Shown here: one piece after another, positions 11,940-24,070 of the stretch | How positions within the stretch are numbered: position 1 is the first letter of the stretch | Layout of the letters: each line of letters opens with the position of its first letter | Origin: Isoetes taiwanensis | Taxonomy: Eukaryota > Streptophyta > Lycopodiopsida > Isoetales > Isoetaceae | Assembly (NCBI GenBank): GCA_021234155.1 | Contig: JAJEKV010000004.1 | Coordinates: 5,148,109-5,212,108 of the forward strand | Length of the DNA stretch: 64,000 nt | Direction of reading: 5' to 3' | The notes under the pieces: generated by a model | Seen by the model: the letters and a program-made list of their open reading frames with translations, nothing else | What the model was told of the DNA's origin: nothing | The model's database searches: none | Made by a program: the position numbers and the translations under genes

Positions 11940-12045
11940 TTGTACAAGGAGTTTATCGCGGCGGCCTTGGCCGCCGCGTGGATTTGTTTTTTTTTTGAGT
12001 TGTTTTGTTGAGGAGTTTGTTTGATGTCCCAAGGCCGCCGCGTAT
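11940..12045. repeat. GC-rich hairpin with conserved flank
   Basis: A perfect 22-bp palindrome, CGCGGCGGCCTTGGCCGCCG plus CG, spans 11957-11978. It is preceded by GTACAAGGAGTTTAT. A sister copy at 17864-17887 is preceded by GTACAAGAAATTTAT. A half-copy (GGCCGCCGCG) recurs at about 12036. The shared flank shows these are ends of one repeat family rather than chance palindromes. Confidence 0.55.
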
Positions 12046-12049
12046 TGAG

Positions 12050-13640
12050 AAGAATGTTTGATGTTCAAGCAGGAATGGGAACAAAGTAATGAAGCATTTA
12101 TTATAGGTATAAGGAAAAAAGTGCATACATGGTTGAATGAAGTTGCCTAATAAGGCAAGGAAAGTGAAGTAGGCTATAATGAATCTAGGACGATTTTAAG
12201 CTAGCTATTTTGTTCAGCAAAGTGTTGCACTCAGTTGACCCTCTCGCTTGATCTCCAACCAAATTAGTGCGATCATTACAACTCGAAAAGGAAACACTAT
12301 AGCTAGACCCGCATGTGAAAGTTATGGGTGCTATAAGAACCATGTACAACATACCAAATATCATTTCAAGCATCCCTGAGTTGAATCATAATAGATCCAG
12401 TGAAATTCTGGATTTAAACTGTGCAGTAAGACATTAATGCATAGGAGTCCTATGGAATAGAATCTTTCTAAATCTCCAAGAACGGGATAAAAATCCCTAT
12501 AGAGTTCTCGAAATCAGAGCAAAAATAATGCAAACTCAAACAAAACAATTCTAGTCAATGTGGTTTGCATGGATTATGATGTATAGATTTGTGGGCATAT
12601 ATCCATATGGTTCAATATATTTAAACACACTTAGCCCAAATGCAGCATATGGGTCGACGAGTGTTTCTATGTGTTGTCTCGTTTATCATAAATTCACCTC
12701 TTTTAGTTGTTCCGTGGTGTTCATAATGTTCCTTTAGTTTCTACAATATGATGGTGCATTTTGATGGCTTGATTAATTGCAGATACAAATTTATTTTCTT
12801 GAACGGGCAATCCAATTCCATGGCCATCAAAGCCATTTGCAAGTCTGTGCTAGACGAGTGGTGGAGATAGCAAGATGGAAAAAGTGCATGCACTCACCCA
12901 AATTCCATGACATAAGATGCAATAACAAATAAAAAAAAAATCCAAATAAAAAAAAAATCCAAATTATAAGGTCACATTGTGAAAAAATTGACCAACGATT
13001 TTGTTCCTCTTTCAAATTGATTCAAATGTATCCTTATACTGCAATTGATGTTGCCTCCAAGCAAATATATCTTCTGAACCAAGATGAATGGAAAAACTCC
13101 TGCCACTAATCCACAGTATCATTGTCACGCATTTTCTCTCAACATATTTTAAAGATTTGTGAGTCCTTTTCAGATCCCTTCCCGTAATATTTACAAATGC
13201 AATAATTTAAAGTAACAACCTTTTAAGCATATCAGTTAATATACCACCTTGCCTCTTATGTACACATCGCTTTGGCAAAATCTCCATTCTAGGTGTGGTT
13301 GCCCAATATCTCAAAATCCTGTTCCAATAACACTACTGAGGAGGCAAATTTACTCATAGACCGATTTATTTTTAGGTGCGAGAACAACCAAATCCTTCAA
13401 ATATGCAAAGGGTACAATGTTGTGACTAGTCAATATGAAAGGGTCACAGAAACAAAATGGCTGGTGCCACATAAGCTCTGCTCTAAAGCGTAAATTTCAA
13501 AAGGAAACATTAGTCGAGCAGATTTCGGGAAGAGGACATATATCGTACAGTACAATAACGAACATATTGATGCAGAAATTCTCACCCTTGATGCAATCAG
13601 GGAGAGGAGAACAATTAAACCGAGTTCACTCCATATAAAG
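12050..13640. other. Anonymous intergenic DNA
   Basis: No supported gene. A small duplication of AAATAAAAAAAAAATCC sits near 12927-12960. Short ORFs on both strands have no motifs. Confidence 0.4.
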
Positions 13641-13649
13641 ACTATTACC

Positions 13650-14540
13650 TGCATGAATGTCCAAAATGGCACGAAGCTTCAGCAAGTTGAAGGACATCTG
13701 TTAGCAGAGGAAAACGAATATGCAGGAAGCAGAAAAAAACTTAATATCTCTTACCAACTAAGAGACAACCAAAATCCCTGTTCCACAATAAATCACGGAA
13801 AGAAACTCTATGGCTCAAATTGAGGGTGGAACAACAACCCAACTAGAAGAAAAGACCTACCAGTGAAATTCGGGAGGAAAAAAGAAGCAAAGTAGGAGCG
13901 GTGAACAACTTCGCCATATTCTGAATGGGATGTCCTTGGCAAAACTATTGCACAGTTTAATGAAAGGATTGCAGCATTGGTTTCAATATCTGTAAGCGTA
14001 AACACCTTGCTTGAATTGGGTTGGTATTTTTTTTCAAAGCCGAACTCAGGTTATGAAGACAAATCCTCGCCGCCACGATTGCGAGAGATGGGCTTATGGG
14101 AAAATAAGCTCCACGAAGCTTCAATATCTATAGCTTATTCTTTTTGGCTGTAATTCACCGTGTTTCACTGCTTTTAGTCTGCAAACGAGCATGCGCTTAC
14201 TTTTATTCAGCTAGAAATAAAGAAGCCGCTGCTTTGACGGAAAAAGAAGCCTGGTACCTTTTCTACTACCAAGTTCATTTACACAAATCTAATCTCGCAT
14301 ACTTACCTGCTATTAAAACACAAACAGTACGCCTTTCAAGCTTGTTAAAAGCGGAAAAAGAAGGCGAAATATCGCATCGCCACCGCGGACTGATGTTAGC
14401 CCCGATGCGGAGGTGAGAACAACGCCAACCCGACCTTTTAACGGTCACTCAACTCAAACATCCCCAGGCCACTTAAACGCCGCCTTAGTTGCCTCTCTCC
14501 GAAACTTTCGCTTCCCGGACTGTTAGCGCCATAGGTCGCT
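13650..14540 (-). pseudogene. Partial multi-exon gene behind a heat-shock-type promoter
   Basis: On the minus strand a 5' leader exon (about 14540-14307) ends at a perfect donor, CAG|GTAAGTATG. A second exon (14147-13861) is open over SKVFTLTDIETNAAILSLNC and RTSHSEYGEVVHRSYFASFF and ends ACTG|GTAGG. A third (about 13698-13650) joins in frame as DVLQLAEASCHFGHSC and ends GCAG|GTAATAG. The frame before KVFTLT is broken by a stop or by the run of eight A near 14030, and no start codon is in frame. Further exons to the left were not found, so this is either truncated or extends through a long intron. I do not recognise the protein. Confidence 0.35.
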
Positions 14541-14564
14541 ATGGCTGAACCGACCGCCGCTTCT

Positions 14565-14750
14565 CCCTTTATACTAAAACAGAGACGTCTTCAGACCATT
14601 CGAGAAGCTCCAGGCACTCCGGTTACCTTCTAGAAGCCCCAGCTTCTAGAAATGGCGCCTCATCCTCCTACAATCTTCTAGTACCTTCCTCTCGCACAAA
14701 CCATTAAAAAATTTAAGTTCAATTTCTATTTACGGAACATTCCAGAAACT
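14565..14750 (-). promoter_or_regulatory. Heat-shock-element cluster with TATA box
   Basis: A perfect three-unit HSE (GAAcaTTCcaGAA) is at 14735-14747. Further HSE-like modules are TTCgaGAAgcTCC (14599-14611), TTCtaGAA (14628-14635) and TTCtaGAA (14644-14651). A TATAAA on the minus strand (14568-14573) lies on the side of the minus-strand leader exon. The arrangement predicts heat-induced transcription leftwards. The HSE consensus (alternating nGAAn) is established; inducibility here is inferred. Confidence 0.6.
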
Positions 14751-15149
14751 GCCCCATTATAATTATATGTTAGAGATATGGGCATTGCAAGGCGCGTGCA
14801 ATGCTATATGTGGACAATGCGAGTTGCCTAGAATAGAATGGAATAGATATTTTAACGTCTATGAAGACCAAGAGGTCATGCAACCTAGAAGAGATCTACG
14901 TTTCATTAGATTCCAGACGCTTTCCTCTCTACTATTTGATGAGCTTTTTACTAGAAACTAACCTATCCGGCATACTTCACATAAGTTGTCATATGTACCC
15001 TAGTAGTGATTCGTTCTATGTGGTTGTTATATATTCTTTTGCCTTTCAACAACAATAGAAGATAAATGTGTCGTTTATTTTGTACCACAAGCCTTGGCCT
15101 GAAGCTTGTCTAGGTAAGGGATGTGATTAGTCAGGCCTACTAGTCTTCG

Positions 15150-15357
15150 GTTCAATGATTTGAACAAGCTCATGGTAAATACATGAAAGATATGCTAGAG
15201 TCCTAAGTGAATTTGTCAACTTTCAACACTAAAAAAGTCATAGTAAGAAGTAAAAAGATTGTAACAATCTTTATTCAATGGTTTGAGCAAGCTCATGGTA
15301 AATACTGATAAAAGATATGCCGAAGTCCTATGTGAATTTGCTAACTTTCAACATAAG
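15150..15357. repeat. Direct duplication, ~80-bp units 126 bp apart
   Basis: Blocks at about 15151-15230 and 15277-15356 share CAAGCTCATGGTAAATAC, AAAGATATGC and GTGAATTTG-CTTTCAACA words with scattered differences. No coding signal. Confidence 0.65.
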
Positions 15358-15995
15358 TTTCCAACATTAAACAATCATAGCAAGAAATTACAATATGGTA
15401 ACAAATTGAGACATGGTAACGATGTTGACGTAACACCCGCTTCATTGAAATAGTGAAAGTGGACAAATGAGAATAGCAAATCAATCGCTACAAAACCTTA
15501 TTTATTTAGTCATGGCCAAAGCTTTGAACAATGGGTACTATTCCATTAAAAAATATCAAAGAAAAGACAAAGTACATGTTACAGAAAGAGTTTATCACAA
15601 TAAGCAATCCGATTCCTTGTATCACAATAAGCAATCCAAATCCTTGTTCAATCACTCCAAAAGCATTTGTTCTTGACTTGCTCAAGGCAATGGCCAAGGT
15701 GCACATTGCTTAAGCAACCAATTTTTCCCCAAAATGGATAAAAAAGAGAAGCTTCCTAAGAAAATAGGAACCTAAGGCATTTTTTCGTGTGATAATGTAT
15801 TTTAGTTCTCTCTCATTGAATTGAATGCTTATCTTTAGAACCAAATCAACTTTACAAATTGTGGTAATACAATCAAGGAAATCCTTGCCGGAATGGACTA
15901 TAAGATATAAAAATAACCCAGAAAATTGTTTACATTCCTTTGCATCTATTTACACAATCCTTTGATAGCTGTATAAAACAAATTTCAGAGAGATT

Positions 15996-16463
15996 TCAAG
16001 CCTTAACTTTCTTCTTGAGCCAGCTAACAACTTTGGATTTGTGGTGCTCCTGATCCTTTTTGGGCGCGGCGACATTCTTTTGTTTGGAAGGGGGCATCAT
16101 TCGCATGGCGCCCATGCCATAACCAGCAACACTGGCAGATCTGGTAAAATCTGTTTTTGGAACATCGAAACTCATAGCGGCGACATCTGTTTTTGGAACA
16201 TCCAAATTCCTACTCGCAAAATCTGTTTTGGGAACGTTGAGATTATTAGGCTGTTTTACAGGAGGATCATCTGCTTTAGGATGCTGCTCAGATTTGGGCT
16301 TGGCTTCGTCAGCAGGAAGCTCCCAATTGGTGGTCCAATTTTGAGTGAGAGGGCCTGGCTTTTTTGGAAACATGCCCTCATCAGTGAAGGTCCAATTATC
16401 CGTCCAACTCAGCCCAGATGATCCCTGTCTTCTGAACACAACGCCCCGCTGCAGGGAAGCCAT
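15996..16463 (-). CDS. MASS-like MAPK-substrate protein, 155 aa
   Basis: The N-terminus MASLQRGVVFRRQGSSGLSW closely matches the conserved start of the small plant family typified by MASS proteins (MAPK substrates in the stomatal lineage; MASLxRS..SFRRQGSSG). I therefore start at this ATG rather than at one 20 codons upstream that would add a hydrophobic stretch. The middle carries three to four copies of a (N/D)VPKTD(F/V) motif (about residues 75-115). The C-terminus is very basic (KSKVVSWLKKKVKA). Family members are small, soluble and phosphorylated by MAP kinases near the plasma membrane. The candidate MAPK sites here (SP or TP) are few, so regulation may differ. Single exon, with no frame damage; upstream sequence carries a short direct repeat (GGAGGGCGTG) at about 16609 and 16648. 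Confidence 0.65.
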   Translation of the reverse strand: MASLQRGVVFRRQGSSGLSWTDNWTFTDEGMFPKKPGPLTQNWTTNWELPADEAKPKSEQHPKADDPPVKQPNNLNVPKTDFASRNLDVPKTDVAAMSFDVPKTDFTRSASVAGYGMGAMRMMPPSKQKNVAAPKKDQEHHKSKVVSWLKKKVKA

Positions 16464-16559
16464 ACACAATTTCAAAAGCAAAGCTCCAAACAACTGTGGC
16501 TTAATCGCCCAAATAATCCCCAAAAATCAAACGCACCACTGAGTGCTAAAAGAATTGAC

Positions 16560-19500
16560 TAAAACCTCTCAAAAACAAAGGAGGCTGAGGAGCGCCTTTA
16601 GTTAGGAGGGCGTGATTATCTCCAACAATAATAATAGAGTAGAATAGGAGGGCGTGTTTATCTCCACAATATCAAGCCTGAAACAAATACAAGTGGTCCA
16701 AAATGGTTGAGGGACGAGGTCAATAGCAAATTCATAAATCACGATATTCACACTACAATTTCTAGCACCTTCCTTGTGCATGCCACTGCGTTAACTTGTA
16801 ACAACATTGGCAGGGCCCTTTCCACCTACGCGTTTAAAATTGGATACCTATTTTTGCGCTAGTCAAACTATTTTGTTGTGCAACTTAGACTTTATTTATC
16901 TACATCCCCGATACTCATGCATGTTTTTAATTTCAAGATTAACAAATCAGTATACGATTACATGGGTCGACATCAATGATGCCGACAATATCTAGCTTTA
17001 GCGTTAAAAGTTTAGTATACAAAAGACATGGCTAAAAAAATGTTGGTTATTTCAAACATATTCTAACATATTACCATGAGATGCTCTATGCAAATTAACT
17101 TGTTGCGTAGGGACTCCATTCTGCGGGACCTACGACCTGCATTGACACGGAGCAGGTTGCCAAAAATGGGGGACCATATGAATCGGATTTTATAGGTTGG
17201 AGGGCCACTTCCATGAATGAAGCCGTATTGGCAAAGATTTCTCGAAGGCAGTCCAATCAATTTAAATAATTAGTGGAAAATTAAATGTTGGTGTAGAAGG
17301 CATCCATCTTTACCATGAAATGACAATGCTAAGGACGTTGAAGTTTGCATATTTAGGTGAAATTAAATAGCATGAATAAGATACAATCAGAAACACATGT
17401 TTATCTGCCTCTTAAGAAGAAGAACTATTACTGAAGGCAAATTATTTTTGGAAAGGTATAATTTATTGGAAGGCAAGGCATGCAATCAAGTAAATAGGAA
17501 GTTGCAACAACTAACATAGAATAAGTGTGTTGCAATGACGTTGAAGTACTCATCTTCTAAATATGCAAAAGGTAGGTGGTTCATACAATTGCTCTCCATG
17601 CATTGGAGGTTGTGCCCATCATGTGAAAATGGATTTCAAATTAACAACAATTGGTTTTGACTACTTCGCATCCGTGAATTTCTTTACAAAACTACCAAGA
17701 CAAGGTCATTGTTTATTGGAGACATATAGAATAAAATAGAAATAGGAAGAAAGGAAGGAAGGAAGGTATTTTTAGGGAAACCATTTATTTGGACATCTCG
17801 TACGAAAATATATACATATTAAAAAGTATGCCTTTGCTTAATTAAAACGTACAAGAAATTTATCGCGGCGGCCTTACGGCCGCCGCGAACATTTCTCTTC
17901 TCCAATCCACTGCAAAAGAAGTTTTGTGCTCAGTCGAATAGATCTCAATTCGAAAGAACATGCAGGATTTGAACTTACAATACTCCAAGATTAGCAACTG
18001 TAATATCTTTGTCTGTCCTAAACAAATGAATTTCACAAAGGGGCAAAACACGAAGTGTTCAATTACAATACACTATCCATATCCTTTCATTGAAGACACT
18101 ACATCTCCTAATCTTGCAAGTTTGAAGGGGTTTTATCACCCCTAGACAGAGCAGGGGTTGTTGAAAGTTGGTGTGGAGGGCCGAAAGCAACCACCATGCC
18201 ATTGGTGTGATTTGTCCTTTGCCATTTTGAAATATTACACATAATGCACAATTGGACTGACGTGTATGGCCAAGAGCAACAATGTGATCCAAAGGAGCAT
18301 GTTAGATATGGAAAGATGAGCTAGGCCAGTAATGAAACTGGACAAAAAAAAAGGTCTCACTAGAGAGGCTAAGACTTTTAACCTTAGAATTAAAGTGAGA
18401 TCGATTAATTTCAATGGAAGGATATGGTAGGTGCTTAAGTTAATAAAGGAATCAGGTAGAAAACGAAGTCGTTTGAGAACAACTGAGGGGTTAGGCGCAC
18501 TACGTCTCTGAGTTTGACACAAAGAGTAAACAAATGGGATGTGGAGAGCATTTCAGAAGGGATTACAGGGGTAGAACATGTACCGACATAGCACATGGGA
18601 AAGGTTATTGCATGGGAAATGGCTTAGTATAATGGGATGTAAGTTTGTTGGAAACCCTAGTTTTTTAGAGATACATAAATCATTGGAATCTAGATTAACC
18701 AACTACACGGTGTTTAAATAACCTACCTTTCAGACTTTGTAATTGAGCACGGAATAAAAAGAGTCCAAGCAAAGAATGGTCTAACAAAGCGTAAAACATT
18801 TTGGCTTGGGCATAGTTGTGTTATCCTTTAACGTGTCTATTAACCAACTTTGTTAGAGTCACATAACAAATAAAATGAAGCAATGTAAATGAACAATGCG
18901 CTTTCTTTTTGTCTTTTTTTTTTTGAACACTATTACGACGACATGGATCAAGCACATCCATCTAAGTATACTCATTCGTTGCCAAGGTTGTGCAAATGGG
19001 GGCAGGTGCGAGTTCGGTGTTTTCATCATGGGTTTGACATAATTGTTATTTTTTAATGTATCGATCGACCAATTTTGATGTTTTCAAATGACTTGTAGTG
19101 TAGATAGCGTCATTCATGCGAAACAAATGTAATAACGCACTTGCTAGATCCTGAGAAATAAATGTAACAACACACTTGTTAAATCCTGAGTTGCAAATCT
19201 TTGGGGTCTACATTCTTCAGTATATCCAAGTGAGAAATACAACGGCATTGCATGTTGCGATTTGCTAACATGGCATTTATCTTTTGTTTATTTATTGTGG
19301 CATTATGAGAATTAGTAGCGTCATTTTTTTCCATATAATATGGCATCATGATCATTAGTACCAATGGTTTACTTACCAAACAAATACTCATTCTAGCATG
19401 TAAAGTTGTTGCACCATGATATTGATTAAGAATATTTTCTAGCATTAAAAAGGATCAACCAACCCTGAGTGAGCACTAGCTTGGTGAACACTATGAGTGA

Positions 19501-20070
19501 GCACTAGCTTGAACACTAGTTGTGTATATTTGTGGAGTTATAAGAGAAAATATGGTCACTGGGTTGTTGAAATAGGAATTAATTATTGCAAAAAAACACG
19601 ATAGTTCAGGTTGTAAACTAGAAATTAAATTAACACCAATGAAAATCAAGACAAACATAAGGCATGTTGCATTTGCGTTTTGCATAATTTATGATCATGA
19701 TCCAAGCAAATGCAAAATCTGAATCAACAACTCCTCTGACCTATAGATATGTTTCCACATAGATCTAGGTGGACCTCATTGAAGGTAAATGTGTTAAAAA
19801 AAAGGGTCTACTTTTAATTCTCAGTAGCACCACATGTTATATCGTCATTTCTTACCTCCGACTGACGTCTTGCCATCTAAAGCGTACATTAAATAATAGA
19901 ATATAATTAAGATGCACAGCTAGCTAAATAAAGGTCAGATACAAAATATAACTAGATGAAAATTGGGATTCGTTTAATTCTGGCTCAGACACCTCTGAAA
20001 TAAATGAAAGATTCTTAAAATTACATGAGCAAGTTTGGAGGCTGAAGCACATGAAGACCATCGTCTAGAG
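16560..20070. other. Anonymous intergenic DNA
   Basis: No supported gene. It contains the GC hairpin at 17864-17887, GAAGGAAGGAAGG near 17752, and scattered short ORFs that carry no motifs or consistent splice sites. Confidence 0.4.
17845..17890. repeat. GC-rich hairpin, sister of 11957-11978
   Basis: The palindrome CGCGGCGGCC-TTAC-GGCCGCCGCG (17864-17887) is preceded by GTACAAGAAATTTAT, as at the 11.96 kb copy. In minus-strand orientation the hairpin is followed by ATAAATTTCTTGTAC, a layout reminiscent of Helitron ends, but with CTTG instead of the expected CTRR. Confidence 0.55.
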
Positions 20071-20081
20071 AACGATGCACC

Positions 20082-21262
20082 TACATATCCGACCATGCAA
20101 TAAGATCCAAACTATCCATTCTCAATTTGGAGAGAATGTGTGAATATACATACCTAGTTTCTTTCCCATGTTTTCAACATCTTCATATGTCGGTCGAGTA
20201 TCTTCAATGCCTGCATTGCCAAAGCATATAATAGACTATGTATATTTGGCTCATTGAACATGAGCTTCTCCTGCTATTATTTAAGTAGAATGTTCTTAAG
20301 AAGACTTCTAAGAGACACAATAATCATGCCAATTTATGTGTTCTGTGCTTTAAGTAGCTCAATGCCACGAACTGACTGAATACAAAGCCAATACAAATAT
20401 GCTAGAGTATGCAGCACTTACATAGAATTCGCTTCCACAATCTCGACAATTCCACATGAAGGCATTTGTAATGCAAGAATAAGAAGCCAATATTTATGGT
20501 AATCAAGAACGAAATATTGCTATCACCTTGGTGCTTCTAACTAAGACAAATTGATGAGGACACCAAGGCCTTCTTGTAAAATCAAACTGGGCAAAGCCTT
20601 CAATGTTCTCAGATTTAGCCCTTGCTTTTACAGGTGAAGCCAGATGCAAGGTGCCTTATTCTCTATTTCGTGGGGCATTAGGCAGGCGATTCATTTGCAT
20701 TTCAATTAATACTTTGTCTAGCTGTATGACAATGGGGACATTGTAAAATAAATAAACAATTACGATGCACCTACATATCCGACCATGCAATAAGATCAAA
20801 GCTATCCATTCTCAATTTGAGAGAATGTGTGAATATACATACCTAGTTTCTTTCCCATGTTTTCAACATCTTCATATGTGGTCATTATCTTCAATGCCTG
20901 CATTGCCAAAGCATATAATAGACTATGTATATTTGGCTCATTGAACATGAGCTTCTCCTGCTATTATTTAAGTAGGAATGTTCTTAAGAAGACTTCTAAG
21001 AGACACAATAATCATGTCAATTTATGTGTTCTCAGGCTTTAAGTAGCTCAATGCCATTTAACCGATGAATACAAAGCCAACACAAATATGCTAGAGTATG
21101 CAAAGACTTACATAGAATTCGCTTCCACAATCTCGACAATTCCACATGAAGGCATTTGTAATGCAAGAATAAGAAGTCAATATTTATGGCACTGCAACGA
21201 AATATTGCTATCACCTTGGTGCTTCTAACTAAGACAAATTGACGAGGACACCAAGGTTTGTT
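20082..21262. repeat. ~500-bp segment duplicated in tandem
   Basis: The block at 20082-20577 is repeated at 20764-21260 (offset about 682 bp), with small indels. It starts at CGATGCACCTACATATCC and ends at GGTGCTTCTAACTAAGACAA. On the minus strand both copies have an open stretch WCP(H/R)QFVLVRSTKVIAIF, so a decayed exon may lie inside. The unduplicated linker (20580-20760) also reads AKSENIEGFAQFDFTRRPW on the minus strand. I do not recognise the protein. Confidence 0.7.
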
Positions 21263-21269
21263 GCCAGAT

Positions 21270-22830
21270 GAGACAACACTTCTTTGAAGGGATCTTAGGA
21301 ACACCTGCAGGAATCTCATAGAGAAATAATGGCAAGTAAAGAAGAGAATATTTGAACTTTTCGGGCAAAGAAACCAAGATCTCCAAGAAATGTACATGAT
21401 TGAAGCAATATCCAACTTTCATGTATCTACATTATTACCTGGATGCATGCAGACAGCCGTTTGTGCAACTGATTAGTTCGAGAAGTAGATTTTGTGGACA
21501 TAACGAATTTAGCAGAAAAATACAACTAGCTTTGCCGTCCCTAAAACATTCAAGAATGTAGACTGGAAATTCCAAACGTTCACGATAAAGGCACATTATT
21601 TTTTCTCGATCAATCTATTAAAAGCATGCCGAGAGAATTTACCATCCTTTGTACTTTCCGGTCAACTTTGTGAGCGGTGTTCGGCTTTTTCCTACAATCC
21701 GAATTCCAAAATGCAGAATTGCGGCTAATTGTTACCATCACATAAGTTTCGAGGCGGTAATATGTGATGTATTTTTAAGTTCAGAATCATCAGTGTTCAA
21801 GAAACTTGGTTGCTTTAAGAAATTCGCTGGCCTTGCTAAGCCAGCTTCTACTACTGAAATTTTTAAGCGGGGTCATTTGCATCTCCAAAACCCCAACATG
21901 CGGGGTTTTCATAGCTTTTTGCGTAAATCGTCATAGCTCTGCATGATCAAGCATCAAGGTATTTTGATCAAAGGCAGACTCACCGACCTCTTATCTCTGA
22001 GTCTTCTTGGAAGTTGTTGTCGCCGGTAGCCGCCATAGCCAATGCTCAGAACAGGGCGCAGAACAGGGCATTCCATTTTTTTCATTTTTCATCTTTTTTA
22101 TTAAAGCCCTATTTTTTCCTTCCGGAAATACGTGGCAGTTTTAGAACGAGGCATCAACGCCGAATATTCCAAACGAATCTTTCCCATAATAATTATACAT
22201 GTATTGACAAGTCATTGGTGACCATTTGGTTTTCTCTAACCAAATTAGAGGAGTAGGGACCAAGATGGCAAGTATAAGTTACCAACTAGTACCAAGTACG
22301 AGTAAAATTGGTACCAAGAAAATACGACGAATAAGTTATATGACTTTACATCCTCCTTTTAATGACATGTAGCTATGTTGACAAATTTGCAATACTTCCA
22401 CAAGTTATAATTGTTGTTTTGAATTTAGGTGTGCTCTTGTTGCATTTAATGTTTGGAAGTCTCAATGGAAAATTACAAGAACATAATGTAGCATCTGTCC
22501 GTAGCTTCATCCATGTCAATTCAACTACCAAAAGTCTAGTTCAACATAGACTCTTGCTACAAATTCCGCAAATAGTATATGAATACCTTATCGCATGAAG
22601 GGGAATCTTGCCATTTTAAATGATAGACAAGTGTCACATATGTCTTAAAGTCAAATTTTACAACGTTTTATTGCAGTTGTTAGTCAAAAGCAAACATTGT
22701 GTGTAAAAGGTCATTGGGAATGTACTTGTCTGTTTTCTATATGATCTTGGTTTTGAGTCCTCATGTAAGGACTACAATGTGAGATGAATAGTAATATAGA
22801 GCAATGTTGGTGCATATGTGTCTATGTTTG
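21270..22830. other. Anonymous DNA with weak exon-like stretches
   Basis: Minus-strand frames around 21225-21530 are open and bounded by donor-like CAG|GTAATAATG (near 21440), and a plus-strand frame at 21649-21936 is open, but no family is recognised and start codons are not well placed. Nothing else stands out. Confidence 0.3.
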
Positions 22831-22840
22831 ATACACTAGT

Positions 22841-23255
22841 TGTTACGAATCGATTCCGCTACCTGCAAACTCTACAAATCTAGTTACATAAGAACACATA
22901 TAATTTTTGGAAACTGGATCTTTGGCACAACCAATTTATATTCTTTGGATTTTGATAAAGTATTTGCAAGGGCTGTAGGTAGAGATTTATTGGAACTAAG
23001 TAGCACTAAAGAATAGCAAAGGTGTCCTTCTCTTCAGCAAGACTCACTATTTATACTAGAAAGGCATTTTACCAAAACATAGTCCTCCTAAAACCTCTCC
23101 TTTTTTTCTAAAGGTTTTAAATCCACAATAAAACATTACATAATTATAGCTACCAATGATTTAACATTTTTGACATGCTTTGCCTCAATGTTCATCCATA
23201 AAGTCCCTTGAATCACTCCCTCGAGCTTGTGCCATAACAATTCCTTCCCTTCTCA
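22841..23255 (-). mobile_element. Ty3/gypsy-type LTR with polypurine tract
   Basis: In minus orientation the unit runs from TGTTATGGCACAAGCTCG (starting at 23239) to GGAATCGATTCGTAACA (ending at 22841), 399 bp, with TGTTA/TAACA ends. Immediately before it on the minus strand is a purine run GAGAAGGGAAGGAAT (23240-23255), preceded by CTTGAGGACGATAGG, which resembles the end of a gypsy polyprotein region before the 3' LTR. A minus-strand TATAAATAG lies inside at about 23047-23055. So this is a 3' LTR. The internal region to the right is decayed beyond recognition, and no partner LTR was found. Confidence 0.6.
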
Positions 23256-23259
23256 AGAC

Positions 23260-24070
23260 CTATCGTCCTCAAGCATCTGCCTTGTGGGAATAACCTCTTT
23301 ACAGACTAATTGAACTCGATCATCTGCCTTAAAGATTTCCATCCCTTCTCAAAGACTGATCAAACTCGACCATCTGTCTTGAGAAGTAACAAATTCTTTC
23401 CCAAAGCTAGTCACCTAACTATCTTTGAAAGGTTTTTCACCTCTTCTTTAAGGCTAGTAAATCTACCATCTATCCTTGAGAGACATCTCTAAAATCATAC
23501 TTAGGATCTGGCTATTGCGCTGCAGTCACAATAACCTCCTTGTATCTTGACTTAACAATAAATATTTGAATGAAAAAAGGATGCATCCATTAACTTAATT
23601 TACTTCAAATTATTACCATGCTCAGACATTCTAGCACTAGTATGCATACAGAAACTAGTTGTGAAAACTCCTTTACCTTATACAATGCAAAAACCTAACC
23701 CTTAAGTTGCTCCTTGCATCTATAGAAGGTAAAAATGCTTCCCAAAAGTATTCCCTACAAAACAATCACCATGTCCTGCAAAACATAACTAACAACATTG
23801 AACTAGCAAGTCTAACCAAATGCTTTAACTCCCTTTGATTGCTAAGTTATCCATTAAGGACCCTCAACTTGATTAATTAATTTACTACATCAAGTATAAG
23901 TGCATTCTAATGACAATCTATGAAAGCTGTTAAGAACCATCATTCAATTAAATTGGGATTATGTCTTGATTTTGGGACAAATTTCATATTGCAATTTTTT
24001 AGTAACTTGATAAAAGTCACTATACATTAATATACAATCACACACCTTAATATAAATTCACACCTTAACT
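23260..24070. other. Decayed element-internal or intergenic DNA
   Basis: Repeated words such as CTCGA(T/C)CATCTGCCTT and CTTCTCAAGAC occur at 23255-23480, continuing from the LTR's polypurine tract. No coding frame is recognisable. Confidence 0.4.

Noticed and set aside
17864-17887. Rho-independent-type terminator
   Set aside because: GC hairpin in plant nuclear DNA with no upstream gene; its shared flank with the 11.96 kb copy marks it as a repeat end.
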